Below, piece by piece: positions 41,352 to 49,889 of a stretch of 64,000 nt of DNA. The position numbers and the translations under genes were made by a program. Origin of the DNA: Natrarchaeobius oligotrophus. Lineage in GTDB: Archaea > Halobacteriota > Halobacteria > Halobacteriales > Natrialbaceae. The stretch is from positions 1-64,000 of the forward strand of contig NZ_REFZ01000014.1 of assembly GCF_003841465.1 (NCBI RefSeq), in the 5' to 3' direction. Each line of letters begins with the position of its first letter. Within the stretch, counting starts at the first letter, position 1. The notes beneath the pieces are model-generated. The model ran no database searches. It had not been told where the DNA came from and saw only the letters and a list, made by a program, of their open reading frames with translations.

Positions 41352-42050
41352 ATGGTGCTTCCGGAACTACGCCTCTGGTTCGCGTTCACCGCCGGAGCGA
41401 TGACGTTCTTCGCCCCCTGTGCGTACCCGATGCTGCCCGGCTACGTCGCCTACTACCTGGGAGACGACGTCGGTGCGACCAGACGCGGAACGCTCGGACA
41501 GGCGGCGACCGTGAGCCTCGTCGCCAGCCTCGGAATGTTCGCGGTGTACCTCGGACTGGTCGGCATCGCGGTCAGCGTCGGCGCGCACTACCTCGAGCGG
41601 CTGGTGTTGCTGGGTGCCGGCGTCGGTCTCGCCCTGATCGTCCTCGGCATCGCCACGTTCGGCGGCGTCGCGAAGGGGCGGACGTTCACGATCGCGCTGC
41701 CGGAGCGCGAGCGGAGCTACCGCGGCTACTTCGGCTTCGGCGTCGCTTACGCCGTTGCCTCCACCGGCTGTACCGCCCCGCTGTTCGTCGCCGTCGTGCT
41801 CTCGAGTCTGACGGTCGGAGCCGCGGCGGCGCTGGTAACGGTGGCCACCTACGCCGGCGGGATGGCTGCGATGCTCGTCGTCGTGACGCTCGTGACGGCC
41901 GTCGGCCGCGACTCGATCCTCCGGCGCGTCGTGCCCCGCGGACCGCTGCTCCAGCGCGCAGCCGGCGCGTTGCTGGTCGTCGCCGGGGTCGCCCAACTGT
42001 ACCTCTTTCTGTTCCCGTACGGCGGACTCGGACAGCTCGGGATCGGCTGA
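41352..42050 (+). CDS. CcdA/DsbD-type transmembrane electron transfer protein
   Basis: A 232-residue membrane protein with six predicted helices that passes electrons from cytosolic thioredoxin to exported thiol proteins. Two conserved Cys, in FFAPCAYPMLPGY and STGCTAPLF, form the redox pair; the Pro residues around the first are typical of the family. It begins one base after the stop of the TlpA-like gene, so the two are cotranscribed and likely partners. Length and helix layout fit the short CcdA branch. Confidence 0.9.
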   Translation: MVLPELRLWFAFTAGAMTFFAPCAYPMLPGYVAYYLGDDVGATRRGTLGQAATVSLVASLGMFAVYLGLVGIAVSVGAHYLERLVLLGAGVGLALIVLGIATFGGVAKGRTFTIALPERERSYRGYFGFGVAYAVASTGCTAPLFVAVVLSSLTVGAAAALVTVATYAGGMAAMLVVVTLVTAVGRDSILRRVVPRGPLLQRAAGALLVVAGVAQLYLFLFPYGGLGQLGIG

Positions 42051-42145
42051 TCCATGCGTCGAGTCGTCGCGGCGTCCACCGGGCGAACGAGTCGATCGGC
42101 GACGAACCTGCAGGGCTAAGTGTCCACGTCCCAGATGGAGGGATA

Positions 42146-43300
42146 ATGAACGGGAATCGGTTCGGTCGCCTGTTCCAGGTGACCACGTTCGGCGAGAGTC
42201 ACGGGAAGGCGATGGGTTGTACCGTCTCCGGCTGTCCGGCCGGCCTCGAGCTCTCGGAATCGGACGTACAGAAGGACCTGGACCGGCGAAAACCGGGCCA
42301 GTCGATGATCACGACCAGCCGCGGCGAACCCGACGACGTGACGATCAACTCCGGCGTCCAGGACGGCTACACGACCGGGACGCCGATCGGGATGGTCATC
42401 CAGAACAAAGACGCCCGGTCCGGCAAGTACGAGCCGTTCATCACCGCGCCGCGTCCCAGTCACGGCGACTTCACGTACTCCGCGAAGTTCGGGACGCGAA
42501 ACTGGGGCGGCGGCGGCCGGTCGTCGGCCCGGGAAACCGTCAACTGGGTCGCCGCGGGCGCGATCGCGAAGAAGCTGCTCGCGCTCGAGGGAATCGAGCT
42601 CAAAGCCCACGTCAACCAGATCGGCGACGTGTCGGCCCCCGACGTGAGCTTCGAGGAGATGCTCGAGCACTCCGAGGAGAACGACGTCCGCTGTGCCCAC
42701 CCCGAGACCGCGGCCGAGATGCAGGAGTTGATCGAACGCTACCAGGACGAGGGGGACTCGATCGGCGGCAGCGTCTACTTCCAGGCGCGGGGCGTACCGG
42801 CCGGACTCGGCGCGCCGCGGTTCGACTCGCTGTCGGCGCGACTCGGCCAGGCGATGATGGCGATTCCGGCCGCGACGGCCTTCGAGTTCGGGCTCGGCCG
42901 CGAGGCCCGCGAGTGGACCGGCAAGGATCGAAACGACGACTGGGAGTTCGGCGAGGACGACGACCCGACGCCGGTCGAGAACGACCACGGCGGCATCCAG
43001 GGCGGCATCTCGAGCGGCGAGCCGATCTACGGCGAAGTGACCCTACACGCGCCGACGTCGATCCCCAAAGAACAGCAGACCGTCGACTGGGAGACCGGCG
43101 AGGTCGTCGACGACGCGCAGGTAATCGGCCGTCACGACCCGGTGTTGCCGCCGCGTGGCGTTCCCGTCGTCGAGGCGATGCTCGCGCTGACGCTCGTCGA
43201 CTTCATGCTTCTTTCGGGTCGGATCAACCCGGATCGGGTCGACGGCGAGCCGGGACGCTACGATACCGAATACCACCCGAGTAACCCCAGAAACGAGTAG
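42146..43300 (+). CDS. aroC: Chorismate synthase
   Basis: A 384-residue enzyme that turns 5-enolpyruvylshikimate 3-phosphate into chorismate, the last common step of aromatic amino-acid synthesis. It requires reduced flavin. Family motifs are clear: GNRFGRLFQVTTFGESHGKAMGC at the start (only the first residues shown as the pattern), RRKPGQS-like RRKPGQSMITT, GTRNWGGGGRSSARET, and DHGGIQGGISSGEPI. Length matches archaeal and bacterial aroC. It follows the CcdA gene by about 95 bases and is on the same strand. Confidence 0.96.
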   Translation: MNGNRFGRLFQVTTFGESHGKAMGCTVSGCPAGLELSESDVQKDLDRRKPGQSMITTSRGEPDDVTINSGVQDGYTTGTPIGMVIQNKDARSGKYEPFITAPRPSHGDFTYSAKFGTRNWGGGGRSSARETVNWVAAGAIAKKLLALEGIELKAHVNQIGDVSAPDVSFEEMLEHSEENDVRCAHPETAAEMQELIERYQDEGDSIGGSVYFQARGVPAGLGAPRFDSLSARLGQAMMAIPAATAFEFGLGREAREWTGKDRNDDWEFGEDDDPTPVENDHGGIQGGISSGEPIYGEVTLHAPTSIPKEQQTVDWETGEVVDDAQVIGRHDPVLPPRGVPVVEAMLALTLVDFMLLSGRINPDRVDGEPGRYDTEYHPSNPRNE

Positions 43301-43335
43301 CCGTCGACGAACTCGCCGTTCGCGCACGCCGATCG

Positions 43336-43524
43336 TCACAGACGCAGTTCCCTGGTCTCGACGGCGTGACAGGACGAACAGACGAACTGGTAGCGAACCC
43401 GACTCCCCGACGTCGTGACGCGCCAGCCGCTGTCGGAATCTCGGAATCCGCACCGGCGACACTCGAGTTCGGAGCTGTCGAACTTCTCTCGGAGCTGCTC
43501 GAACGGTGAGCTGTGCGGCGACAT
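43336..43524 (-). CDS. HVO_0649-type small zinc-finger protein
   Basis: A 62-residue protein with two Cys pairs, CRRCG and CSSC, about 24 residues apart, and a basic beta-strand region between them (WRVTTSGSRVRYQFV). This is the layout of the small zinc-finger proteins common in haloarchaea. It is convergent with aroC. Zinc binding is inferred from the Cys spacing; function is unknown. The start ATG is followed by a Ser/Pro-rich short tail. Confidence 0.75.
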   Translation of the reverse strand: MSPHSSPFEQLREKFDSSELECRRCGFRDSDSGWRVTTSGSRVRYQFVCSSCHAVETRELRL

Positions 43525-43578
43525 ATATCATTATAGATCGTGGCAGTTAATAACGTTCAGGGGTACGTGCCGGTCGGC

Positions 43579-43666
43579 TGATACGGATCCCGTCCGTCAG
43601 TTCCGGAGGGGCCGCAGACGGTTCGCGATTACACGGTAATTCGTTGCGCCAGACCGTCTGACAGCA
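43579..43666 (+). repeat. Dispersed intergenic palindromic repeat, copy 6
   Basis: Begins CTGATACGGATCCCGTCCGT, contains a GCAGACGGTTCGCGATTACA core and ends CCAGACCGTCTGACAGC. It is between the divergent zinc-finger and LOV-regulator genes, the one copy clearly at 5' ends. Confidence 0.65.
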
Positions 43667-43727
43667 GCCCGGACGAGCCGTCGTCGGGACGCAATGGTTC
43701 TTTGACCGTCCCGACGAACGAACGGAT

Positions 43728-45590
43728 ATGAACGACGTCGGAGAAAGCGGACACGGCTACCCGAACGGTGGCGGATCCGCAGCGGCGACACTCGAGAACG
43801 TCGTCGACCCGGTCGTCGGCGTCGACGACGGGACGGTCACGTACGCCAACGAGGCGGCGAGGGACGCCTTCGATCTCGCGGGAGAGCGTCCGTGGGAGAC
43901 GGAACCGATCGAGGGCTGGGAGCGACTCGAGCCTGCGGTCGACGAGACGACGGTGGGGACGGCGAGACGGGTCGACCTGGGCGACGAGTGGAGTGCGCGA
44001 GTTCACCGCGGTCCCGACGGGGCGACGATCACGTTCGAAGCGCGAGCGCACGAGTCGCCGTCGGTCGACGACCGCGCGGTAAAAGAGCGCGCGATCAACG
44101 AGGCACCGGTCGGGATCGCGATCACGGATCCGGATCGCGAGGACAACCCGCTCGTCTACGTCAACGACGCTTTCCGACGGGTCACGGGATACGAGTACGA
44201 CGACGTCGTCGGCCGGAACTGTCGGTTCCTGCAGGGTGAAGAGTCGAACGAGGACGCGATCGCCGAGATGAGGGCCGCCGTCGACGAGGAACGGCCCGTC
44301 ACCGTCGAGGTGACGAACTACCGCAAGGACGGGACCCCGTTCTGGAACGAGGTGACGATCGCGCCGGTTCGAAACGAACGCGGCGAGGTCACGAACTACG
44401 TCGGCTTTCAGAACGACGTGACGGCCCGAAAGGAGGCCGAACTGGCGCTCGAGCGTCGAACCGACGAACTGGAGTACATCCTCGAGCGGGTCGAAGGGCT
44501 CGTCCAGGACGTCACGACGGCCGTCACCGGATCGACCAGCCGAGGCGAACTCGAAGACGCGGTCTGTGAGCGCGTCGTCGAGGAACCGACGTACGAGGCC
44601 GTCTGGATCGGCGAACGCAACCCCGCCACGGGGCAGGTCGCGGTTCGGACCGCCGCGGGTAGCGCGGTCGCCACCGATTCGGCCCCCATCTCGGCGGACG
44701 GCCACCCGGCGACCGAGGCGCTCGCGAACGGTTCGGTCGTCGTCGAACCCGTCGACGGTCGAACCAACGCGGCGTTTCCGCTCTCGTTCAACGGGGTGGA
44801 GTACGGCGTGATGACGGTCGAACTCGACGACGATCGGTCGGTCGACGACCGCGAAGAGGTCATCCTCTCGTCGCTCGCGCGCGCAGTCGCGAGCGGGATC
44901 AACGCCCGCGAGACGAGCAAAGTGCTCGAGACCGACGCCGTCGTCGCCGTCGAGATCGAACTCTCCGATCGGACGGTCGCGCCCGTCGCGCTCTCGTTCG
45001 AGGCGGACTGTCGACTCGAATACCGCCGCTCCGTCCACCGGACCGGCGACGAAACGGCGTCGCTGTACAGCGTCGTCGGGACGGACGCCGAGTCCCTCGA
45101 AGCGGCGGCCGACCGACTGGACGGCGTCGACTGTCGCGTCGTCGTCGAACGCGAGGAGTCCTGTCTGATCGAACTGCTCGGCGACGAGGACCCCGTCTCC
45201 TGGTTCGCCGACCGCGGCGTTCGCGTTCGAACCGTCGAAAGCGACCGCGGAACGGCCCGGATAACGCTCGAAATCCCGCGATCGGCGAACGTTCGATCGA
45301 TCGTCGAAGCGCTCGAGAATCGATACGACCGCACCGACGTCATCTCGTTTCGCCAGCACGACCGGAACGAGCGAACGCAACAGGAGTTCGCAGCCCGACT
45401 CGAGGCGGAACTCACCGACCGCCAGTTCGCCGTCTTACAGCGAGCCTACCTCGGCGGCTACTTCAAGTGGCCCCGTCCAGCCACGGGCGAGGAACTCGCC
45501 CAGTCGCTCGACGTCTCGCGTCCGACCTTTCACGAACACCTGCGAGCCGCGGAGGCGAAGCTGTGCCGGGCGTTCTTCGACGACGAGTGA
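43728..45590 (+). CDS. LOV-domain Bat-like transcription regulator
   Basis: A 620-residue cytosolic regulator related to the bacterio-opsin activator group. An N-terminal PAS-like segment (about 20-105) is followed by a LOV domain (about 120-232). The LOV domain has GRNCRFLQG with photoactive Cys at 165, and the flavin-binding NYRKDGTPFWNEV and YVGFQNDVT motifs. A coiled helix leads to a GAF-like domain (about 245-400), then a Bat-type central domain. The C-terminal HTH_10 helix-turn-helix (about 555-615) shows LTDRQFAVLQRAYLGGYF and SRPTFHEHLRAAE. The intact LOV motif predicts blue-light control of transcription. No rhodopsin or photolyase gene is adjacent. A repeat copy begins at its stop codon. 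Confidence 0.88.
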   Translation: MNDVGESGHGYPNGGGSAAATLENVVDPVVGVDDGTVTYANEAARDAFDLAGERPWETEPIEGWERLEPAVDETTVGTARRVDLGDEWSARVHRGPDGATITFEARAHESPSVDDRAVKERAINEAPVGIAITDPDREDNPLVYVNDAFRRVTGYEYDDVVGRNCRFLQGEESNEDAIAEMRAAVDEERPVTVEVTNYRKDGTPFWNEVTIAPVRNERGEVTNYVGFQNDVTARKEAELALERRTDELEYILERVEGLVQDVTTAVTGSTSRGELEDAVCERVVEEPTYEAVWIGERNPATGQVAVRTAAGSAVATDSAPISADGHPATEALANGSVVVEPVDGRTNAAFPLSFNGVEYGVMTVELDDDRSVDDREEVILSSLARAVASGINARETSKVLETDAVVAVEIELSDRTVAPVALSFEADCRLEYRRSVHRTGDETASLYSVVGTDAESLEAAADRLDGVDCRVVVEREESCLIELLGDEDPVSWFADRGVRVRTVESDRGTARITLEIPRSANVRSIVEALENRYDRTDVISFRQHDRNERTQQEFAARLEAELTDRQFAVLQRAYLGGYFKWPRPATGEELAQSLDVSRPTFHEHLRAAEAKLCRAFFDDE

Positions 45591-45668
45591 GACGATCCGT
45601 CGTGGCGACGTACCGGCAATCGTGGGACGGTCGCGGTTCACCGGTACCTGCGTCCGGCGGTCCGTCTG
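45588..45668 (+). repeat. Dispersed intergenic palindromic repeat, copy 7
   Basis: Begins at the LOV-regulator stop as TGAGACGATCCGTCG and holds GTACCGGCAATCGTGGGACG then GTCGCGGTTCACCGG, ending in CGGTCCGTCTGCG. Confidence 0.7.
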
Positions 45669-45775
45669 CGTCGCCCGCGAGAGGAAAGCCGAGTGACACG
45701 TAGCCCGTGATTATGGCCACGAACTGCGTACGACGGTCGCAGGCGTTTATGTGATCCGTCGTGGTAGCCGCCGGT

Positions 45776-45964
45776 ATGTTCGAGTTCACGACTCCGATCC
45801 AGATCGGCGGCGGCGGATTCCTGTACTGGGCGATCGTCTTTTTCGTGCTCGCGATCATCGCCGCCGCCGTCGGCGCACGCGGCGTCGCCGGGATTTCGAT
45901 GGAGATCGCGCGGATCTTCGTGTTGATCTTCATCGTTCTCGCGATCGTGGCGTTGTTACTGTAG
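45776..45964 (+). CDS. DUF1328-type small membrane protein
   Basis: A 62-residue protein with two membrane helices ([18 protein letters not shown] and [19 protein letters not shown]) separated by a short GARGVAGIS loop. This is the DUF1328 layout, found across bacteria and archaea with unknown function. The ATG at 45776 follows a TATA element (GTTTATGT near 45745) by about 25-30 bases, giving a leaderless mRNA. An in-frame start five codons upstream would precede the transcription start. Confidence 0.8.
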   Translation: MFEFTTPIQIGGGGFLYWAIVFFVLAIIAAAVGARGVAGISMEIARIFVLIFIVLAIVALLL

Positions 45965-46291
45965 CGGCCGCCCCGTCGTCCGCAAATCGACGCTGCCGAC
46001 CGGACGCGATCGGTGGCGGCTCCGGTCGTCGCCCGGTAGCTGGACTTGCAGCTCGAGGTCGATCGCCGTTCGCGACCGTAACGTCGGCGGTTCGTCCCAC
46101 CGCGTCGAACGAACAACTGAGTCCTCGACGGTAATTTTCACCGACCCACAATCGACATCGCCCGGCCGCGATCGAGAGACGACGATTCGACGAGCGCTCG
46201 AGACTGCCGAGCGTGACGGAACCACATCCGGTTACGTCTGATTGGGAACGCCTAACACGATGGACGTACAATCCAACGGTAGCGGATTACC
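45965..46291. other. Gene-free stretch before the AOR gene
   Basis: About 330 bases with no credible gene and no clear copy of the dispersed repeat. AATTTTC near 46133 and the stretch up to 46291 presumably hold the promoter of the oxidoreductase gene. Confidence 0.45.
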
Positions 46292-48217
46292 ATGACAGAA
46301 CTCGGCGGATTTCAAGACAGGGTCGCTCGCATCGACCTCTCCGAGGAGTCGGTCGCCTTCGAGCCGATCGACGACGAGGACGCCCGCAAGTACATCGGTG
46401 CGCGCGGCCTCGGGGTAAAGTACGTGTTCGAACAGGGTGCAGACGTCGATCCGCTGGGCCCGGACAACCTGCTCGCGTTCGTGAACGGGCCGCTGTCGGG
46501 CACGCAAGTCACCATGAGCGGGCGGATCGCGGTCTGTACTAAATCGCCGCTGACCGGAACCGTCACCGACAGTCACCACGGCGGCTGGTCGGGCGCCCGC
46601 CTGAAGTGGGCCGGCTTCGACGGACTGCTGTTCGAGGGGGAAGCCGACGAGCCGGTCTACGCCTACGTCGAGGACGGCGAGGTCGAACTCCGCGACGCCT
46701 CGCATCTGTGGGGTTCGGGCGTCCACGAGACTCGCGATCGGCTCGAACAGGAGGTAGACGGTTCCTACGGCAAGAACCTCTCGCTGATGGCGATCGGTCC
46801 CGGCGGCGAGAACGGGGTCAAGTACGCCTGCATCGTCAACGAGGACGACCGCGCCTCGGGTCGTGGCGGTACGGGCTGTGTCATGGGGTCGAAGAACCTC
46901 AAGGCCATCGTCGTCAAATCGAACACGAAGATGCCACAGCCTGCGGACCAGGAGACGTTCAAAGAAGGTCACCAGCAGGCGATGCGAGCGATTCAGGAGT
47001 CCGACGTCACCGCACCCAACGAGGGCGGGCTCTCGCAGTTCGGCACCAACGTCCTGATGAACATCACCGAGGAGATGGACGGGTTGCCGACGCGCAACGC
47101 GAAGTACACCTCGACCCGGAGCATGCGCGAGGCGGAGGGCGCGGACGTCGACTCCGAGCGCGTCTCCGGTGAGAACGTCCGCGAGAACATCCTCGTCGAC
47201 GAGCCGACCTGTCACTCCTGTCCGGTCGCCTGCAAGAAGGAAGTCGAGGTCCAGACGATGCACAAGGGCGAGGAGATGAACGTTCGGACGGAGTCCTACG
47301 AGTACGAGTCGGCGTTCGCACTCGGACCGAACTCCGGCCACACCGACCGCGACGACGTCGCGCTCATGATCGACCGCTGTAACGACATGGGCGTCGACAC
47401 CATCGAGGTCGGCAACATGATGGCGATGGCGATGGAGATGACCGAGGAGGGCAAACTCGAGGGCGTCGGGGAACTCGACTGGGGCGACTCGGAGACGATG
47501 GTCGAGATGATCGAACGCATCGCCCGCCGCGAGGACGACCTCGCGGACCTGCTGGCCGAGGGCGCACGCCGCGTCGCCGAGCGCCGGGACGCCGAGGAGA
47601 ACTCGCTGGCGGTGAAAGGCCAGACGATCCCCGCGTACGATCCGCGCTGTATGAAGGGGATGGGCATCGGCTACGCCACCTCGAACCGCGGCGCGTGCCA
47701 CCTGCGCGGATACACGCCGGCCGCCGAAATTCTCGGCATTCCCGAGAAGGTCGACCCCTACGAGTGGGAGGGCAAGGGCGAACTGACCGCGGCCTTCCAG
47801 GACCTCCACGCCATCTCCGACAGCTTCGACATCTGCAAGTTCAACGCCTTCGCCGAGGGGATCGAGGAGTACGTCCTGCAGTACAACGGCATGACCGGCC
47901 TGGACGTGACCGAAGACGACCTGCTCGAGGCGGGCGAGCGCATCTACAACTTAGAGCGGTACTACAACAACCTCGCCGGCTTCGACGGCGACGACGACTC
48001 GCTGCCCGAGCGCTTCCTCGAAGACGGCATCCCCGGCCAGGGAGCCAGTGAGGGCGAGTACTGCGAACTCGAGGAGATGAAAGAGGAGTACTACGACCAC
48101 CGCGGCTGGGTCGACGGCGTCGTCCCCGAGGAGAAACTCGAGGAACTCGAGATCGAGGTCGGCCCCGGTACCGGCATCAGCAGCGACGGCGGCGCGGCGG
48201 CCCCGGGAGACGACTGA
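46292..48217 (+). CDS. Aldehyde ferredoxin oxidoreductase (tungsten, AOR family)
   Basis: A 641-residue tungstopterin enzyme that oxidises aldehydes to acids with ferredoxin. Domain 1 (about 1-215) binds the two pterins: RGLGVKYVF, GPLSGTQVTMSGR, HHGGWSGARLKWAGFDGL and GRGGTGCVMGSKNLKAI. The [4Fe-4S] cluster ligands are Cys307, Cys310 and Cys314 (CHSCPVAC) and Cys515 (FDICKFNAF). The YATSNRGACHLRGYTP motif and the Glu-rich C-terminus also match the family. Aldehyde specificity cannot be read from the sequence. Pterin synthesis and sulfur transfer involve MoaD-type proteins; SAMP1 at 53657 is one, but it is not linked in an operon. Confidence 0.93.
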   Translation: MTELGGFQDRVARIDLSEESVAFEPIDDEDARKYIGARGLGVKYVFEQGADVDPLGPDNLLAFVNGPLSGTQVTMSGRIAVCTKSPLTGTVTDSHHGGWSGARLKWAGFDGLLFEGEADEPVYAYVEDGEVELRDASHLWGSGVHETRDRLEQEVDGSYGKNLSLMAIGPGGENGVKYACIVNEDDRASGRGGTGCVMGSKNLKAIVVKSNTKMPQPADQETFKEGHQQAMRAIQESDVTAPNEGGLSQFGTNVLMNITEEMDGLPTRNAKYTSTRSMREAEGADVDSERVSGENVRENILVDEPTCHSCPVACKKEVEVQTMHKGEEMNVRTESYEYESAFALGPNSGHTDRDDVALMIDRCNDMGVDTIEVGNMMAMAMEMTEEGKLEGVGELDWGDSETMVEMIERIARREDDLADLLAEGARRVAERRDAEENSLAVKGQTIPAYDPRCMKGMGIGYATSNRGACHLRGYTPAAEILGIPEKVDPYEWEGKGELTAAFQDLHAISDSFDICKFNAFAEGIEEYVLQYNGMTGLDVTEDDLLEAGERIYNLERYYNNLAGFDGDDDSLPERFLEDGIPGQGASEGEYCELEEMKEEYYDHRGWVDGVVPEEKLEELEIEVGPGTGISSDGGAAAPGDD

Positions 48218-48304
48218 TACTCAGTCGTCGCCGATTCGATCGCGAACGGTTTACGATCCCGTCGGGACACGGTAACAGCGTTCCGTGCGAGTCGACGAGC
48301 CCCG

Positions 48305-48358
48305 CCGTTGTGGGGCGAACAAGCGCAAAACCCCACTTAGGGCGTGGGAATATCAACT
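48305..48358. mobile_element. Possible end of an IS200/IS605-type element (remnant)
   Basis: Two alternative hairpins share one arm: GTGGGG (48310-48315) with CCCCAC (48331-48336), or CCCAC (48332-48336) with GTGGG (48344-48348). The second is followed by AATATCAAC. Subterminal hairpins next to such AT-rich tails occur at ends of haloarchaeal IS200/IS605 elements. No transposase or tnpB is present. It may instead be the terminator of the upstream oxidoreductase gene. Confidence 0.3.
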
Positions 48359-48439
48359 CGAGAACCGTCCACCGCGTTTCGCTCGAGCGACGTACCGATC
48401 ACCAGCGATCGAAGAGCGCGTCCGGTCGGCCTCGCACGG

Positions 48440-48520
48440 ATTACTGTCCCGATGTCCCGGTGCACCCGCCGCCCGTGTCGCGGGTGGGCCGGAACTGACG
48501 GACAGTAAACCGTATCGGGG
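48440..48520 (-). repeat. Dispersed intergenic palindromic repeat, copy 8
   Basis: Nearly identical over about 60 bases to copy 1 at the window start, including the GTGCACCCGCCGCCCG core and the tail CAGTAATCCGT on the minus strand. It lies in the 350-base gene-free gap before the membrane hydrolase gene. Confidence 0.75.
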
Positions 48521-48569
48521 GCGGTTTCGACGGACATATGCGGTCGCCGTTCGTCGTTTCGCTACCGTG

Positions 48570-49211
48570 ATGGCCACGACCCACGTTCTCTCGGGACTCG
48601 TACTCGCGGCCGCCGTGGCGACCGTCGAACCGGCGTTCGCGGGCGTCGCAGCGGTCGCCGCGATCGGCGGCGGCCTCGTTCCGGATCTCGACGTGATCGC
48701 GTCCCACCGGAAGACGCTTCACTTTCCCGTCTACTACTCGGCGCTTGCCGTTCCGGCGACGCTGTTCGCGCTCGTCGCACCGTCGGTCGCGACCGTCGGC
48801 CTCGCCGTCTTCGTCTGTACCGCCGCGCTCCACGCCGTCGCCGACTGGTTCGGGGGCGGCCTCGAGTTGAAGCCCTGGCAGGGCGAGTCGAACCGGGCGG
48901 TCTACAGCCACTACCACGGCCGCTGGCTCGAGCCTCGTCCGCTGATCGGTTACGACGGATCGCCGGGCGATCTCGCGCTCGCGGCGGTGCTCTCGGTCCC
49001 CGTCCTGTTCGTCTTCGACGGCGCGATCCGCACGGTCGTCGTCGCGCTGCTCGTCGTCTCGATCGGGTACGCGACGCTTCGAAAGCCGGTCGCAACGGTC
49101 CTCGAACGGATCGCCGAAGGCGGCGCGAAGTTCGTCGGCGGCCGGCCACCGGCCGGCCGCACTTCGGACGCGAGCGACGACCGCGAGCAACGCAGCGGCG
49201 GCGGACGGTAA
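48570..49211 (+). CDS. YdjM-type membrane-bound metal-dependent hydrolase
   Basis: A 213-residue membrane protein of the YdjM/LexA-regulated hydrolase family. The conserved start TTHVLSGLVLAA is followed by GGGLVPDLDVIASHRKTLHF, where Asp and His residues lie in the metal-binding pattern, then HAVADWFGGG and SHYHGRWLEPRP. About five helices are predicted. Members are predicted metal-dependent hydrolases, possibly phospholipases, but the substrate is not established. The ATG at 48570 gives the family start; upstream sequence is a repeat copy. A low-complexity basic tail ends the protein. Confidence 0.85.
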   Translation: MATTHVLSGLVLAAAVATVEPAFAGVAAVAAIGGGLVPDLDVIASHRKTLHFPVYYSALAVPATLFALVAPSVATVGLAVFVCTAALHAVADWFGGGLELKPWQGESNRAVYSHYHGRWLEPRPLIGYDGSPGDLALAAVLSVPVLFVFDGAIRTVVVALLVVSIGYATLRKPVATVLERIAEGGAKFVGGRPPAGRTSDASDDREQRSGGGR

Positions 49212-49245
49212 CGCTCGCGCCATCGTACGGATCGCTGTCACCGTG

Positions 49246-49306
49246 TGCCGGCGTACTCGCGTCCCGTCGCGATGGTACCGAAACTGACGGCCGCCAAACC
49301 GTATCA
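49246..49306 (-). repeat. Dispersed intergenic palindromic repeat, copy 9
   Basis: On the minus strand it begins TGATACGGTTTGGCGGCCGT, where TGA is the stop of the regulator at 49304, then has TCGGTACCATCGCGACGG and a TACGCCGGCACACGG tail. Confidence 0.65.
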
Positions 49307-49693
49307 GTCGTCCGCGACAGCCGAGTGAGACGACGCAGAAGACGTCGAATCGGGTTTCGTCATCTCGATCTCGATTCGGCCCTCGTCCGCGACGGAGACG
49401 ACGACGTCGTCGAAGCACTTCCGGTACTCCGTGGCGTGCTTTCCCGTCGTGTTGATGCGTATCCGCTCGTCGACGAGGTCCGCGTCGGCCAGCTTCTCGA
49501 CTTTTCGGTAGGCGGTCGAGGTCGGGATGTCACACCGTTCGGAGAGTTCGGTCGCCGTCAGCGACTCGTCGCTCGTCGCCTCGAGGATGGCGCGGCAGGC
49601 GTCGTCGTCGAGCGCACCGAGCACCGCCTGTGGATCGATCTGTTGGTCTTCGGCCGGCCATCCTCGCGTCGCGGAGGGGTTCGAAATGGACAT
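49304..49693 (-). CDS. Winged-helix transcriptional regulator
   Basis: A 129-residue DNA-binding protein of the same type as the one at 34845. It has ALDDDACRAILEATSDESL, the helix-turn-helix TATELSERCDIPTSTAYRKV, EKLADADLV and a C-terminal beta region (HATEYRKCFDDVVVSV). It has no neighbouring DUF7521-like gene; it is convergent with the membrane hydrolase and divergent from a Bat-like HTH gene. A TATA element at 49737-49746 (minus strand TATTTAT) would serve it. Target genes are unknown. Its stop codon is inside a repeat copy. Confidence 0.8.
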   Translation of the reverse strand: MSISNPSATRGWPAEDQQIDPQAVLGALDDDACRAILEATSDESLTATELSERCDIPTSTAYRKVEKLADADLVDERIRINTTGKHATEYRKCFDDVVVSVADEGRIEIEMTKPDSTSSASSHSAVADD

Positions 49694-49889
49694 CGTTCAC
49701 TCTCTAGTACCGCCCGGTTGCCCTCCAAATGAGTCCCAATAAATACAGGGTGCTTTATATGGGGTGTCGCGTTTGGAGACTCGGTCGACGCGTTGTCCAC
49801 CGCGAGCGCGACGCACCGGGGCGATTCGGGTTCTGACAGAGCACGATGGACGGAGGGTTTACCTGCCCGTAGCCGCCATCGTCTAGGCG

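Noticed and set aside
48310-48498. 62-codon frame near the possible IS end
   Set aside because: Product is basic, without motif, and lies across repeat copy 8 and the hairpins.
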